From assembly GCA_040766135.1 (NCBI GenBank), contig JAXGRA010000007.1, forward strand, positions 69,934 to 133,933: a stretch of 64,000 nucleotides of DNA. Direction: 5' to 3'. Under the pieces are notes generated by a model. It was not told the DNA's origin and did no database searches. It saw nothing but the letters and a program-made list of their open reading frames with translations. Below are positions 34,726-42,724 of the stretch, one piece after another (position 1 is the stretch's first letter; the number at the start of each line of letters is the position of its first letter). The translations under genes and the position numbers were made by a program. Origin of the DNA: JAGVSV01 sp040766135. Lineage in GTDB: Bacteria > Bacillota > Clostridia > Christensenellales > Aristaeellaceae.

Positions 34726-35798
34726 TATTTCACCTGAAAAGCGGTTTTTAGCGTGTCCAAGTTCTGTTCCATAATGGCCAGATAGGTCTGCCCCTGTTCC
34801 ACGTCGTGCCAGGTGATGGACTGCATGGAATCCAGCACCAGCACCTGCTGGTCGCGTGCGGTGGTGGCGTTGACCACGGCCTGCGCAATGCGGCCATCGG
34901 AGCCATCCAGCCGGATGACGTTGGATAATTTCAGCTCATCCACCTTGCCAGCCAAAAACGCGATGGTCTGGAAACTGGCCTCGGCCTCTGCCGAGCAGCC
35001 CGAAAACGCAGCATAATAGTCGATGCCATAGTCCGCCATCAGATAGCGGAACGGAAAGCGATCGCCAAACAGCAGCGCGGGGTGCTCAACCCCGGCCACG
35101 GCCTGTGCATATTGCGCATCCAAGGCTTGCAGCTTTTCAAGGTATGCCTGCGCGTTTTGCGCATAGGCGGCGGCATGCTCCCCATCGGCCTCACACAGCG
35201 CATCGCAAATGGCTTCCACCAGCACCTGTGCGTTTTTGACCGACAGCCAAATATGCTCGTCCGTGTGTGCCGATTCGTCATGATGCTCATGGTCGTGGTC
35301 GGCGTCGTGGTCATGCTCATGCTCGTGCTCATGATTGGTGTCTTCTTCATGCTCATGCTCGTGGTCATGATCGGCCTCTTCTTCGTGCCCATGCTCATGG
35401 TTGTGCTCGGTGGGCTGCATGCCCTCCACCAGGGTGTCGGGCTGCGCGCGGTCACCCAGCGCATCCATCAGGTTCAGCGTGCGCAGGTCCGGGTTTTGCG
35501 ATTGCCGGATGGCCGCCTCCACCCAAGCATCGGACACGCCGCCGTTGTAAATCAGCACATCGGCGGTGGACAGGCTGACAAAGTCCTGCGCCGAGGGCTG
35601 AAAGCTGTGCAGGTCGGTGCCGGTTTTTTGCAGCAATATCAGTTCGACATCCGAAAGCTGGTCGCCCAGCACCTGGCGCGTCCAATCCCAGATGGGGAAA
35701 ATCGTACATACAATGCGCAGGGTATTTTGCTGCGCAAGGGCAGGGGTAAAGCCCGCCATCAGCGAAAGAATCATAAGGATGACAAGTGTTTTTTTCAT
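34725..35798 (-). CDS. znuA: Zinc ABC transporter substrate-binding protein (ZnuA/AdcA-like)
   Basis: A 357-residue cluster-9 metal-binding protein: signal peptide ending TPALAQ, metal ligands in DLHSFQPSAQDF (His) and HIWLSVKNAQ (His), and ALLFGDRFPFRYLMADYG near the third site. Between them is a long His/Asp/Glu-rich loop (about residues 140-185, dense in HEHEH), the hallmark of zinc-specific ZnuA. The signal peptide has no lipobox cysteine. ATG 35798 (MKKTLVILM) follows AGGAG; the upstream start at 35831 has no site. No permease or ATPase gene is nearby. Confidence 0.9.
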   Translation of the reverse strand: MKKTLVILMILSLMAGFTPALAQQNTLRIVCTIFPIWDWTRQVLGDQLSDVELILLQKTGTDLHSFQPSAQDFVSLSTADVLIYNGGVSDAWVEAAIRQSQNPDLRTLNLMDALGDRAQPDTLVEGMQPTEHNHEHGHEEEADHDHEHEHEEDTNHEHEHEHDHDADHDHEHHDESAHTDEHIWLSVKNAQVLVEAICDALCEADGEHAAAYAQNAQAYLEKLQALDAQYAQAVAGVEHPALLFGDRFPFRYLMADYGIDYYAAFSGCSAEAEASFQTIAFLAGKVDELKLSNVIRLDGSDGRIAQAVVNATTARDQQVLVLDSMQSITWHDVEQGQTYLAIMEQNLDTLKTAFQVK

Positions 35799-35849
35799 TT
35801 TTATTCTCCTGTTGTTTTGATATGATGGCAATATGGCAACCGAAAAGCA

Positions 35850-36161
35850 TCAACAGGAAAGCTTCACCTTTAAAAAGACAGGCGTTAAAAAGGGCAGCAA
35901 CGGGGCGTTGCCCGTTGGCATGCCCTGTGTGCGGCAAGCATACAGCAGCACGCCCGTCAGCAGCACCGCAAAGGCCTGCATCGCATCGCGCAGGGTGATG
36001 AGCAAGCCGCACACCACACACTCCGCCCCATGGGGAGTGTGGTCGTGCAGCGCGTGTTGCAGCGCGTGCCCGGCGGACAGCATCAGCCCCGCCAGCAGCA
36101 GCGCCGCCAGCGCCATGGCCAGCACCCGGTTTGTACGGGGTCGGTAACCGCCCGTTGTCAA
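35850..36161 (-). CDS. Small membrane protein with His/Cys metal-site motif, zinc operon
   Basis: A 103-residue protein with two or three membrane helices (about 14-32, 50-75 and possibly a third). Between them lies HALQHALHDHTPHGAECVVC, a dense set of His and a CxxC that looks like a metal site. TTG at 36161 is the first normal start, but GGAGTG lies upstream so that an ACG at 36176 would be ideally placed (M-I-S-Q-P-L); either is possible. First gene of a minus operon with znuA and the lipoprotein, 34 bases after a Fur/Zur-type box. Family not recognised. Confidence 0.55.
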   Translation of the reverse strand: MTTGGYRPRTNRVLAMALAALLLAGLMLSAGHALQHALHDHTPHGAECVVCGLLITLRDAMQAFAVLLTGVLLYACRTQGMPTGNAPLLPFLTPVFLKVKLSC

Positions 36162-36194
36162 AGGTTGAGAAATCGTGGCTGCACTCCTTCAAAA

Positions 36195-36209
36195 TGGGAT
36201 TCATTCCCA
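36195..36209 (-). promoter_or_regulatory. Zur/Fur-family operator
   Basis: TGGGATTCATTCCCA is a 7-1-7 inverted repeat (one mismatch per half) inside a longer AAAATGGGATT/ATTCCCAATTT palindrome. This geometry is typical of Fur-family boxes. With a zinc-binding protein operon immediately downstream, Zur is the natural candidate. Confidence 0.6.
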
Positions 36210-36363
36210 ATTTCAGTGGCAGTGTAGCACAGCAACGCGCGGCGCGCAACGTTGCAAAGTCAGCGGCATATGCGCACAAAGTCATGGAGAAACGCTACGG
36301 CGCCCAAGGCTGCTAAAACACGTACATTGATGTAAAATTCACATAAAAAGTTCGCCCATTGCG

Positions 36364-36392
36364 TTGACAAGGACGGGGTGGGCGATTATGAT
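36364..36392 (+). promoter_or_regulatory. Sigma-70 promoter of the purine operon
   Basis: TTGACA (36364-36369), 17-base spacer, TATGAT (36387-36392). It is close to consensus and implies a leader of about 120 bases before purE. Confidence 0.8.
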
Positions 36393-36414
36393 ATGTTTGT
36401 CGATTGTTTTGGCT

Positions 36415-36491
36415 CTGCCCGCAATGGACATTGATACTGATTCCAAACAGTATGACAAGCATGTACGGGCGGTGGATGGCTGCCCCTTTTT
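36415..36491 (+). promoter_or_regulatory. Candidate purine-operon attenuator (terminator/antiterminator leader)
   Basis: Stem A: CTGCCCG (36415-36421) can pair with CGGGCGG (36466-36472), enclosing a perfect hairpin ATACTG/CAGTAT (36434-36439, 36448-36453). Stem B: GGGCGG (36467-36472) can pair with CTGCCC (36480-36485) followed by CTTTTT (36486-36491), an intrinsic terminator. The two use the same bases, so they exclude each other. The purE ribosome site lies downstream. I see no guanine or ZTP riboswitch core, so the ligand, if any, is unassigned. Confidence 0.5.
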
Positions 36492-36521
36492 ACTTTCGGG
36501 GTTCAGCATGAGGAGAAATCC

Positions 36522-37016
36522 ATGAAAAAAATCGCGATTCTGATGGGCAGCGACAGCGACCTGCCCGTGGCGCGCAAGGCGGCCGATACGCTGGCGGCCT
36601 TCGGCGTGCCGTTTGTGGTGCGCGTGTGCTCGGCGCACCGCACCCCGGATGTGGTGCGGGATTTTGCTGTATCGGCGCGGGACAATGGTTTTGGCGCCAT
36701 CATCTGCGTGGCGGGCATGGCCGCGCACCTGGCCGGTGCTGTGGCGGCCAACACCACGCTGCCGGTGGTGGGCGTGCCGGTGGCCTCCAAGGGCTTGGGC
36801 GGGCTGGATGCGCTGCTGTCCACCGTGCAGATGCCCTCCGGCATCCCGGTGGCAACGGTGGCGGTGGACGGCGCCAAAAACGCCGCGCTGCTGTGCATAC
36901 AGATGTTGGCCATTACCGACAGCACGCTGGCTCGGCGCCTGCAGGATGACCGCGAGGAGCAAACCCAATCCGCCCAACAAAAAGATCAGGACGTTTCAGC
37001 GCAATTCCCCCAATAA
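36522..37016 (+). CDS. purE: N5-CAIR mutase / AIR carboxylase PurE
   Basis: A 164-residue PurE, which carboxylates or rearranges the aminoimidazole ribotide ring in purine synthesis. The GSDSDLPVARKAAD phosphate loop, CSAHRTPD and GLDALLSTVQMPSGIPVAT are present. No purK is in the cluster, so either PurE uses CO2 directly (class II) or PurK is elsewhere; the class cannot be fixed by eye. The tail after residue 148 is Gln-rich. It has GAGGAG before the ATG and leads the nine-gene purine operon. Confidence 0.93.
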   Translation: MKKIAILMGSDSDLPVARKAADTLAAFGVPFVVRVCSAHRTPDVVRDFAVSARDNGFGAIICVAGMAAHLAGAVAANTTLPVVGVPVASKGLGGLDALLSTVQMPSGIPVATVAVDGAKNAALLCIQMLAITDSTLARRLQDDREEQTQSAQQKDQDVSAQFPQ

Positions 37017-37041
37017 AAATACAGAATAAAGGAGCATTCAC

Positions 37042-37740
37042 ATGACGCATTTGCCTTGCCTGTATCACGGAAAAACCAAGGACGTATACCGGCTGCCCAA
37101 TGGCAACCTGCTGCTGCGCTTCAAGGACGATGTCACGGGCACCGACGGCGTGTTTGACCCGGGCGCCAACACCGTGGGGCTGTCCATCGCGGGCATGGGG
37201 CGCGCCAACCTGCAGATGAGCCGCTATTTCTTTGAACTGCTGCATAAAAAGGGCGTCAATACGCACTATATCAGCGCCGACCCCGACCGGGGCACCATGG
37301 AGGTAAAGGCCATGACGCCCTTTGGCAAGGGGCTGGAGGTGATCTGCCGCTACAAGGCGGTGGGCTCGTTCTTCCGGCGCTATGGCGCATACATTGAGGA
37401 AGGTGCCGACCTGCCCGGCTATGTGGAAATCACCTTAAAGGACGATGTCAAGGCCGACCCGCTGATTACCCGCGATGCGCTGCAAGTGCTGGGCATCATG
37501 GACAACGGGCAGTATGACGAGGTGGTGCGCCGCACCGCCGACATCGCGCGCATTGTGGCGGATGACCTACAGGAGCTGGGCCTTACGCTGTACGACATCA
37601 AGTTTGAGTTTGGCCTGTACCAGGGGCAGGTGCTGCTAATGGACGAGATTTCCTCCGGCAACATGCGCGTGCGCGGCAAAGACGGCTTTTTGGCCCCGCT
37701 GGAGCTGACGCGCCGGGTATTAAACCGGGAGGCGCAGTAA
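37042..37740 (+). CDS. purC: SAICAR synthetase PurC
   Basis: A 232-residue ATP-dependent ligase joining aspartate to CAIR. YHGKTKDVYRL (ATP-binding start) and FELGLYQGQV-like KFEFGLYQGQVLLMDE, with DEISSGNMRV, match the family. It is a slightly short, typical bacterial PurC. It lies 25 bases after purE behind AAAGGAG, and purF starts right after its stop codon. Confidence 0.94.
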   Translation: MTHLPCLYHGKTKDVYRLPNGNLLLRFKDDVTGTDGVFDPGANTVGLSIAGMGRANLQMSRYFFELLHKKGVNTHYISADPDRGTMEVKAMTPFGKGLEVICRYKAVGSFFRRYGAYIEEGADLPGYVEITLKDDVKADPLITRDALQVLGIMDNGQYDEVVRRTADIARIVADDLQELGLTLYDIKFEFGLYQGQVLLMDEISSGNMRVRGKDGFLAPLELTRRVLNREAQ

Positions 37741-39177
37741 ATGCCCGGCCTGCATGAGGAGTGCGGCGTGCTGGGCATCTACAGCCCCACGCGCACCCCT
37801 ATCGCCGAGGATTGTTTTTACGGCCTGTGCGCGCTGCAGCACCGTGGGCAGGAGAGCTGCGGCATCGCCGTCAATCAGGACGGTTTATTCCGCGTGCATA
37901 CCGGCCAGGGGCTGGTCACCGATGTGATGACGCCGCGCGTGCTGTCGCTGCTGGGCGAGGGCAACATGGCCACCGGTCACACGCGCTATGGCACCAACGA
38001 CACCCGCGGCCGCGTGCATGCCCAGCCCATCGTGGTGGACCATCAAAAGGGCCGCATGGCGCTGTGCAACAACGGCAACCTGACCAACTACAACGAGCTG
38101 CGCGCGCAGTTTGAAAGCCAGGGGTTTATCTTCCACACCACCGGCGATGCCGAGATCATCTCCTGCGTGATTACGCGCGAGCGCCTGACCGCACGCTCCA
38201 TCGAGGAGGCCGTAGTGCGCGCCATGGCGTACTTGGAGGGCAGCTACACGCTGGTGATTATGTCGCCGCAAAAATTGATCGCCGTGCGCTCGCCGCGCGC
38301 GTTCCGCCCGCTGTGCTATGGCAAACTTCCGGGCGGTGGCTTCGTGGTGGCGTCCGAAAGCTGCGCGCTGGACGCGGTGGGCGCGCAGCTGGTGCGCGAC
38401 TTGGGCGCGGGTGAAGTGATCGTGTTTGATAAAAACGGCGCGCACAGCCATCCCTATGCAGGAACCGTCAAGCGCTCCATGTGCATCTTTGAATACATCT
38501 ACTTTGCGCGCCCGGACAGCGTGCTGGACGGTGTGAGCGTGCACGAGGCGCGCGCACGCGCAGGCGAGCAGCTGTGGTGCGAGCATCCCGTCGAGGCCGA
38601 CATTGTGGTGGGCGTGCCGGACAGCGGCATTGACGGGGCTATCGGTTTTGCGCGGGCCTCCGGCGTGCCCTATGGCCTGGGCTTTATTAAAAACAAGTAC
38701 ATCGGCCGCACCTTCATCGCACCCCAGCAGGGCGACCGGCAAAGCGCCCTGCGCATCAAGCTCAACGCCATGTCGGCCACGGTGTCGGGCAAGCGCGTGG
38801 TGCTGGTGGATGATTCCATCGTGCGCGGCACCACCAGTGCAAAGATCGTCAACCTCCTGCGCGAGGCGGGTGCTACCGAGGTGCATGTGCGCATCACCGC
38901 GCCGCCGTTTTTAAACCCCTGCTATTACGGCACGGACATCAGCTCCCGCGAGCATCTGATTGCCTGCTTAATGACCACCGAGGAAATCCGCCGGCATATC
39001 GGCGCGGACAGCTTAGGCTATTTAAGCGTGGAGGGCGTGCGCACCATCGCCGCGCCCATCCCGCCGGGGGATTTCTGCACCGCGTGCTTTGACAACCAAT
39101 ACCCCACCGACATCCCCGCCACCTTGCAGCGCGATCGTTTCGCGCAGCCTTTGGTGCGGGTGGAGGAGCCAGCATGA
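37741..39177 (+). CDS. purF: Amidophosphoribosyltransferase PurF (Fe-S type)
   Basis: A 478-residue enzyme making phosphoribosylamine from PRPP and glutamine, the first committed step. A short propeptide precedes catalytic Cys8 in EECGVLGIY, as in the Bacillus enzyme, which is removed at maturation. The PRPP loop is VLVDDSIVRGTT. Cysteines expected to hold a 4Fe-4S cluster are present (MCIFEYIYFA, NPCYYGTD, FCTACFDNQYP). TAAATG junction with purC; ATGA overlap with purM. Confidence 0.95.
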   Translation: MPGLHEECGVLGIYSPTRTPIAEDCFYGLCALQHRGQESCGIAVNQDGLFRVHTGQGLVTDVMTPRVLSLLGEGNMATGHTRYGTNDTRGRVHAQPIVVDHQKGRMALCNNGNLTNYNELRAQFESQGFIFHTTGDAEIISCVITRERLTARSIEEAVVRAMAYLEGSYTLVIMSPQKLIAVRSPRAFRPLCYGKLPGGGFVVASESCALDAVGAQLVRDLGAGEVIVFDKNGAHSHPYAGTVKRSMCIFEYIYFARPDSVLDGVSVHEARARAGEQLWCEHPVEADIVVGVPDSGIDGAIGFARASGVPYGLGFIKNKYIGRTFIAPQQGDRQSALRIKLNAMSATVSGKRVVLVDDSIVRGTTSAKIVNLLREAGATEVHVRITAPPFLNPCYYGTDISSREHLIACLMTTEEIRRHIGADSLGYLSVEGVRTIAAPIPPGDFCTACFDNQYPTDIPATLQRDRFAQPLVRVEEPA

Positions 39178-40217
39178 AAAGCGACAGCAACAAATACGCA
39201 CAGGCCGGGGTGGACATCAACGCAGGCTACCGCGCAGTGGAGCTGATGAAAAGCCACGTGCAGCGCACGCGCACGCCCGGCGTGCTAAGCGGGCTGGGCG
39301 GCTTTGGCGGGCTGTTTGCGCCCGACCTGCGCGGTATGGAAAAGCCCGTGCTGGTCAGCGGCACCGACGGCGTGGGCACCAAGCTGAAGCTGGCCTTTCT
39401 GATGGACAGGCACGACACCATCGGCATCGACTGCGTGGCGATGTGCGTCAACGACGTGCTGTGCAGCGGCGCGCAACCCCTGTTTTTCTTAGACTATGTG
39501 GCGGTGGGCAAAAATGTGCCCGAGCGCGTAGCGCAGATTGTGGCCGGTGTGGCCGAGGGCTGCGTGCAGGCCGGATGCGCGCTGATTGGCGGCGAAACCG
39601 CCGAGATGCCGGGCTTTTACGCAGCGGACGAATATGACCTGGCCGGTTTCTGCGTGGGGCTGGTGGATGAAAAGGATATTTTAAGCAAGGACAACGTGCA
39701 GCCCGGCGATGTGCTGCTGGCGCTGCCCTCCACGGGGCTGCACAGCAACGGCTTTTCACTGGCGCGCAAGGCGCTGGATGTGGAGCATGCCGATTTGCAT
39801 ACCCCGCGGGCGGATCTTGGCGGCCAATCGCTGGGCGAGGCGCTGCTGGCGCCCACGGCCATCTATGTAAAGCCCGTGCTAGCGCTGCTCAAGGACATGT
39901 CCGTCAACGGTATTGCGCACATCACCGGCGGCGGGTTTTATGAGAACATCCCGCGCTGCCTGCCCGATGGGCTGACCGCGCTTGTCAACCGCAGGAGCAT
40001 CAGGGTGCCGCCCATCTTTGACGTGCTGGCCCAGGCCGGGGACATCCCGCAGCACGAAATGTATGCCACCTTTAACATGGGCGTGGGCATGGTGCTGGTG
40101 GTTAAAAAAGACCTGGCCGCGCGCGCGGTGGAGGTGCTGCTGCGCGAAGGCCAGCCCGCCTATGTGTTGGGCGAGGTCGTGACCGGCAGCGAAGGGGTGC
40201 GCTTTGCCGATGCATAA
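39174..40217 (+). CDS. purM: AIR synthetase PurM
   Basis: A 347-residue ATP-dependent cyclase closing FGAM to AIR. YAQAGVDINAGYRAVELMK, the LVSGTDGVGTKLK motif, and GGETAEMPGFY with NGFSLARK-type GLHSNGFSLARK are diagnostic. It overlaps purF by 4 bases (ATGA) and purN starts 8 bases before its end, so translation is tightly coupled across purF-M-N. Confidence 0.95.
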   Translation: MKSDSNKYAQAGVDINAGYRAVELMKSHVQRTRTPGVLSGLGGFGGLFAPDLRGMEKPVLVSGTDGVGTKLKLAFLMDRHDTIGIDCVAMCVNDVLCSGAQPLFFLDYVAVGKNVPERVAQIVAGVAEGCVQAGCALIGGETAEMPGFYAADEYDLAGFCVGLVDEKDILSKDNVQPGDVLLALPSTGLHSNGFSLARKALDVEHADLHTPRADLGGQSLGEALLAPTAIYVKPVLALLKDMSVNGIAHITGGGFYENIPRCLPDGLTALVNRRSIRVPPIFDVLAQAGDIPQHEMYATFNMGVGMVLVVKKDLAARAVEVLLREGQPAYVLGEVVTGSEGVRFADA

Positions 40218-40830
40218 GGTACCGGTGGCGGTGCTGGTATCCGGCGGGGGCACCAACTTGCAGGCGTTGATCGACTTTGAGGCCGCAGGGAAACTGCGCC
40301 ACGGGCGCATTGCGCTGGTCATCAGCAACCGCCCCGATGCCTATGCGCTGGAACGCGCGCGCAAGGCGGGTATCCCCGCCATGGGGTTTGACGGCCGCGC
40401 GCTGGGCGCGCAGGCGCTGGAGGACAGCATGTTAGCCGCGCTGAAAGAATACAGCATCGGCGTGGTGGTGCTGGCAGGGTATTTGTCGATATTAAGCGCG
40501 CGGTTTGTTGAAGCTTTCCCCAACCGCATCCTCAACGTGCACCCGGCGCTCATCCCGGCCTTTTCGGGCAAAGGGTATTATGGTTTAAAAGTACACGAGG
40601 CTGCGCTGGCGCGCGGGGTGAAGATCACCGGCGCCACCGTGCATCTGGTCAACGAGGAAGCGGATGCTGGGCCCATTTTGCTGCAAAAAGCCGTGCCCGT
40701 GCAACCTGATGACACGCCGGAGACGCTGCAGCGCCGCGTGATGGAGCAGGCCGAATGGGTGCTGTTGCCGCGCGCGGTGGAAGAGATATGCGAACGTATT
40801 TTGAAGGGAGATTATGATGTACGACCCTAG
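40210..40830 (+). CDS. purN: GAR transformylase PurN
   Basis: A 206-residue folate-dependent enzyme that adds a formyl group to GAR. VLVSGGGTNLQALIDF at the N-terminus, the catalytic triad context LNVHPALIPAFSGKGYYG (His and the following loop), and ATVHLVNEEADAGPIL (Asp) are complete. ATG 40210 is chosen since it overlaps the purM stop and begins the conserved MHKVPVAVLV; a TTG 6 bases earlier is less likely. Confidence 0.94.
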   Translation: MHKVPVAVLVSGGGTNLQALIDFEAAGKLRHGRIALVISNRPDAYALERARKAGIPAMGFDGRALGAQALEDSMLAALKEYSIGVVVLAGYLSILSARFVEAFPNRILNVHPALIPAFSGKGYYGLKVHEAALARGVKITGATVHLVNEEADAGPILLQKAVPVQPDDTPETLQRRVMEQAEWVLLPRAVEEICERILKGDYDVRP

Positions 40831-41530
40831 CACCGTGTATAACCTGCCCGACATTTTGCGCGGCAACACCTACCCCGGGCGCGGCATCGCGCTGGGCAAA
40901 ACGCCGGACGGTGTGCCTGTGGCTGTGTATTTCATCATGGGGCGCAGCGTCAACAGCCGCAACCGTATTTTTATCGCGGATGAGGATGATCTGTTCATCC
41001 GCATCAACGACCCGGCCAAGTTAGACGACCCGTCGCTTATCCTGTACCGGCCGGTGCGCAGGCTGAAGGACAACCTGATCGTCACCAACGGCGACCAGAC
41101 CGACACCATCCATGACACGCTGGCGCAGGGCGGCACCTTCCAGGCCGCGCTGGACACGCGCCGGCACGAGCCCGACGCCCCGCACTTTACCCCGCGCATT
41201 TCAGGGCTGCTGCCGCTGGATGAAGGGCCGGTGCTGCTGTCGGTGCTGCGCGCGCATGACGCATCGGGCGAACATTGCGACCGCCTGACCTTTGCCTATG
41301 ACCTGCAGCCCGGCGAGGGACGGTTTGTGCACACCTACCTGCGCGATGGCAATCCGCTGCCGTCCTTTGCAGGCGAACCTGCGCGGATCAACATCCCGTC
41401 CGATATTGAAACCTTTGCCGGGGAGGTTTGGCGCAGCCTCAACGCCGACAACCGCGTTGCGCTGTATGTGCGCCAAATGGATAAAGTCCCCTGCATTTTC
41501 AACCGCCATGCACAAGGAGAAAATCAATGA
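40814..41530 (+). CDS. purO: Archaeal-type IMP cyclohydrolase PurO
   Basis: A 238-residue protein of the PurO/IMP cyclohydrolase family, which performs the final ring closure FAICAR to IMP. It opens with the typical LRGNTYPGRGIALGKTPDG and continues with YFIMGRSVNSRNRIF, and RVALYVRQMDKVP near the end. In bacteria this step is normally done by the N-terminal half of PurH; here the next gene encodes only the other half, so the two complement each other. Two ATGs (40814, 40817) follow AAGGGAG. It overlaps purN by 17 and the next gene by 4 bases. Confidence 0.85.
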   Translation: MMYDPSTVYNLPDILRGNTYPGRGIALGKTPDGVPVAVYFIMGRSVNSRNRIFIADEDDLFIRINDPAKLDDPSLILYRPVRRLKDNLIVTNGDQTDTIHDTLAQGGTFQAALDTRRHEPDAPHFTPRISGLLPLDEGPVLLSVLRAHDASGEHCDRLTFAYDLQPGEGRFVHTYLRDGNPLPSFAGEPARINIPSDIETFAGEVWRSLNADNRVALYVRQMDKVPCIFNRHAQGENQ

Positions 41531-42711
41531 AAGAATTGACGCTGAAATACGGCTGCAACCCCAACCAAGTCCCTGCGCGCATCTTCCTGCGCGAGGGCGG
41601 CGACCTGCCGCTGACGGTGCTCAACGGCGCGCCGGGGTACATCAACTTCATGGACGCGCTCAACGCCATCCAGCTGGTGATGGAGCTAAAGCGCGCCACC
41701 GGTTTGCCCGCCGCTGCGTCCTTCAAGCACGTCAGCCCCGCCGGGGCTGCCGTGGGCACGCCCATGAGCGATGCGCTCAAAAAAGCGTGCTTTGTGGACG
41801 ATATCGAAGGGCTGGACGACAGCCCGCTGGCGCTGGCGTATGCACGCGCACGCGGCGCCGACCGGCTGTGCTCCTTTGGCGATTTTATCGCGCTGAGCGA
41901 TGTGTGCGATGAAGTAACCGCGCGCATCATCGCCCGCGAGGTGTCCGATGGCATCATCGCGCCGGGCTACAGTGAGGAAGCGCTGGCGCTGCTTGCCAAA
42001 AAGCGCGGCGGCAAGTACGCCGTCATCGCCATCGACCCCAGCTATCAACCCCCGCTGATGGAACGGCGCGACATCTTTGGCATCACGTTAGAACAGCGGC
42101 GCAACGATGCGGTGATCGATGAAAGCAGCCTGCACAACATCGTCACTGCCAACACCACGCTTTCAGAAGAAGGCAGATTTGGGCTGCTGGTGGCGCTGAT
42201 TACGCTCAAATATACGCAGAGCAACTCGGTATGCTTTGCGCGTGGCGGGCAGGCCATCGGCGTGGGCGCCGGGCAGCAATCGCGCGTACACTGCACGCGC
42301 CTGGCCGGCGACAAGGCCGACCTATGGCACCTGCGGCAGCATGAAAAGACGCTGGCGCTGCCGTTTATCCCGGACATTTCACGCCCGGTGCGCGATAACG
42401 CGGTGGACACCTATCTGTCCCCGCGCGCGCAGGAAACCTTTGGTAACGGCGGCTGGCAGGGCATTTTTACCCGCGAACCAGATTACCTGACATTGGACGA
42501 AAAGCAAGCCTATCTGCGCAGCTTAAGCGGCGTGGCGCTGGGCAGCGATGCGTTCTTCCCGTTTGACGACAGCATCGTGCGCGCGCACGAAAGCGGCGTC
42601 ACCTTCGTGGCGCAGCCCGGCGGCTCGGTGCGCGACCAGGAAGTGATCGACCGCTGCAACCAATACGGCATGCTGATGGCCATGACAGGCCAGCGGCTGT
42701 TCCACCATTGA
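41527..42711 (+). CDS. Stand-alone AICAR transformylase (PurH C-terminal half)
   Basis: A 394-residue protein matching only the AICAR formyltransferase domain of PurH: LKYGCNPNQVPAR, SFKHVSPAGAAVG, FGDFIALSDVCD, TQSNSVCFARGGQAIGVGAGQQSRV and DAFFPFDDSI. The MGS-like IMP cyclohydrolase half (about 200 residues) is absent, so IMP closure must come from PurO just upstream. It converts AICAR and 10-formyl-THF to FAICAR. ATGA overlap with purO; purD follows after 13 bases. Confidence 0.9.
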   Translation: MKELTLKYGCNPNQVPARIFLREGGDLPLTVLNGAPGYINFMDALNAIQLVMELKRATGLPAAASFKHVSPAGAAVGTPMSDALKKACFVDDIEGLDDSPLALAYARARGADRLCSFGDFIALSDVCDEVTARIIAREVSDGIIAPGYSEEALALLAKKRGGKYAVIAIDPSYQPPLMERRDIFGITLEQRRNDAVIDESSLHNIVTANTTLSEEGRFGLLVALITLKYTQSNSVCFARGGQAIGVGAGQQSRVHCTRLAGDKADLWHLRQHEKTLALPFIPDISRPVRDNAVDTYLSPRAQETFGNGGWQGIFTREPDYLTLDEKQAYLRSLSGVALGSDAFFPFDDSIVRAHESGVTFVAQPGGSVRDQEVIDRCNQYGMLMAMTGQRLFHH

Positions 42712-42724
42712 CGGAGGTGCGCCC

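Larger units (their letters stand above)
36177..36521. other. Intergenic region between zinc and purine operons
   Basis: 345 bases without a coding gene, holding the Zur-type box at its left end (annotated) and the purine promoter and leader at its right end (annotated). The stretch 36210-36360 is unremarkable, with no match I recognise. Confidence 0.6.

Noticed and set aside
35280..35400. Short tandem-like repeats that resemble a CRISPR or microsatellite
   Set aside because: They are His/Asp/Glu codons of the metal-binding loop in znuA, in frame, without repeat-spacer structure.
36393..36521. Guanine (purine) or ZTP riboswitch before purE
   Set aside because: Neither the three-way junction bases of the purine class nor the GCCTGGGC block of the ZTP class is present.
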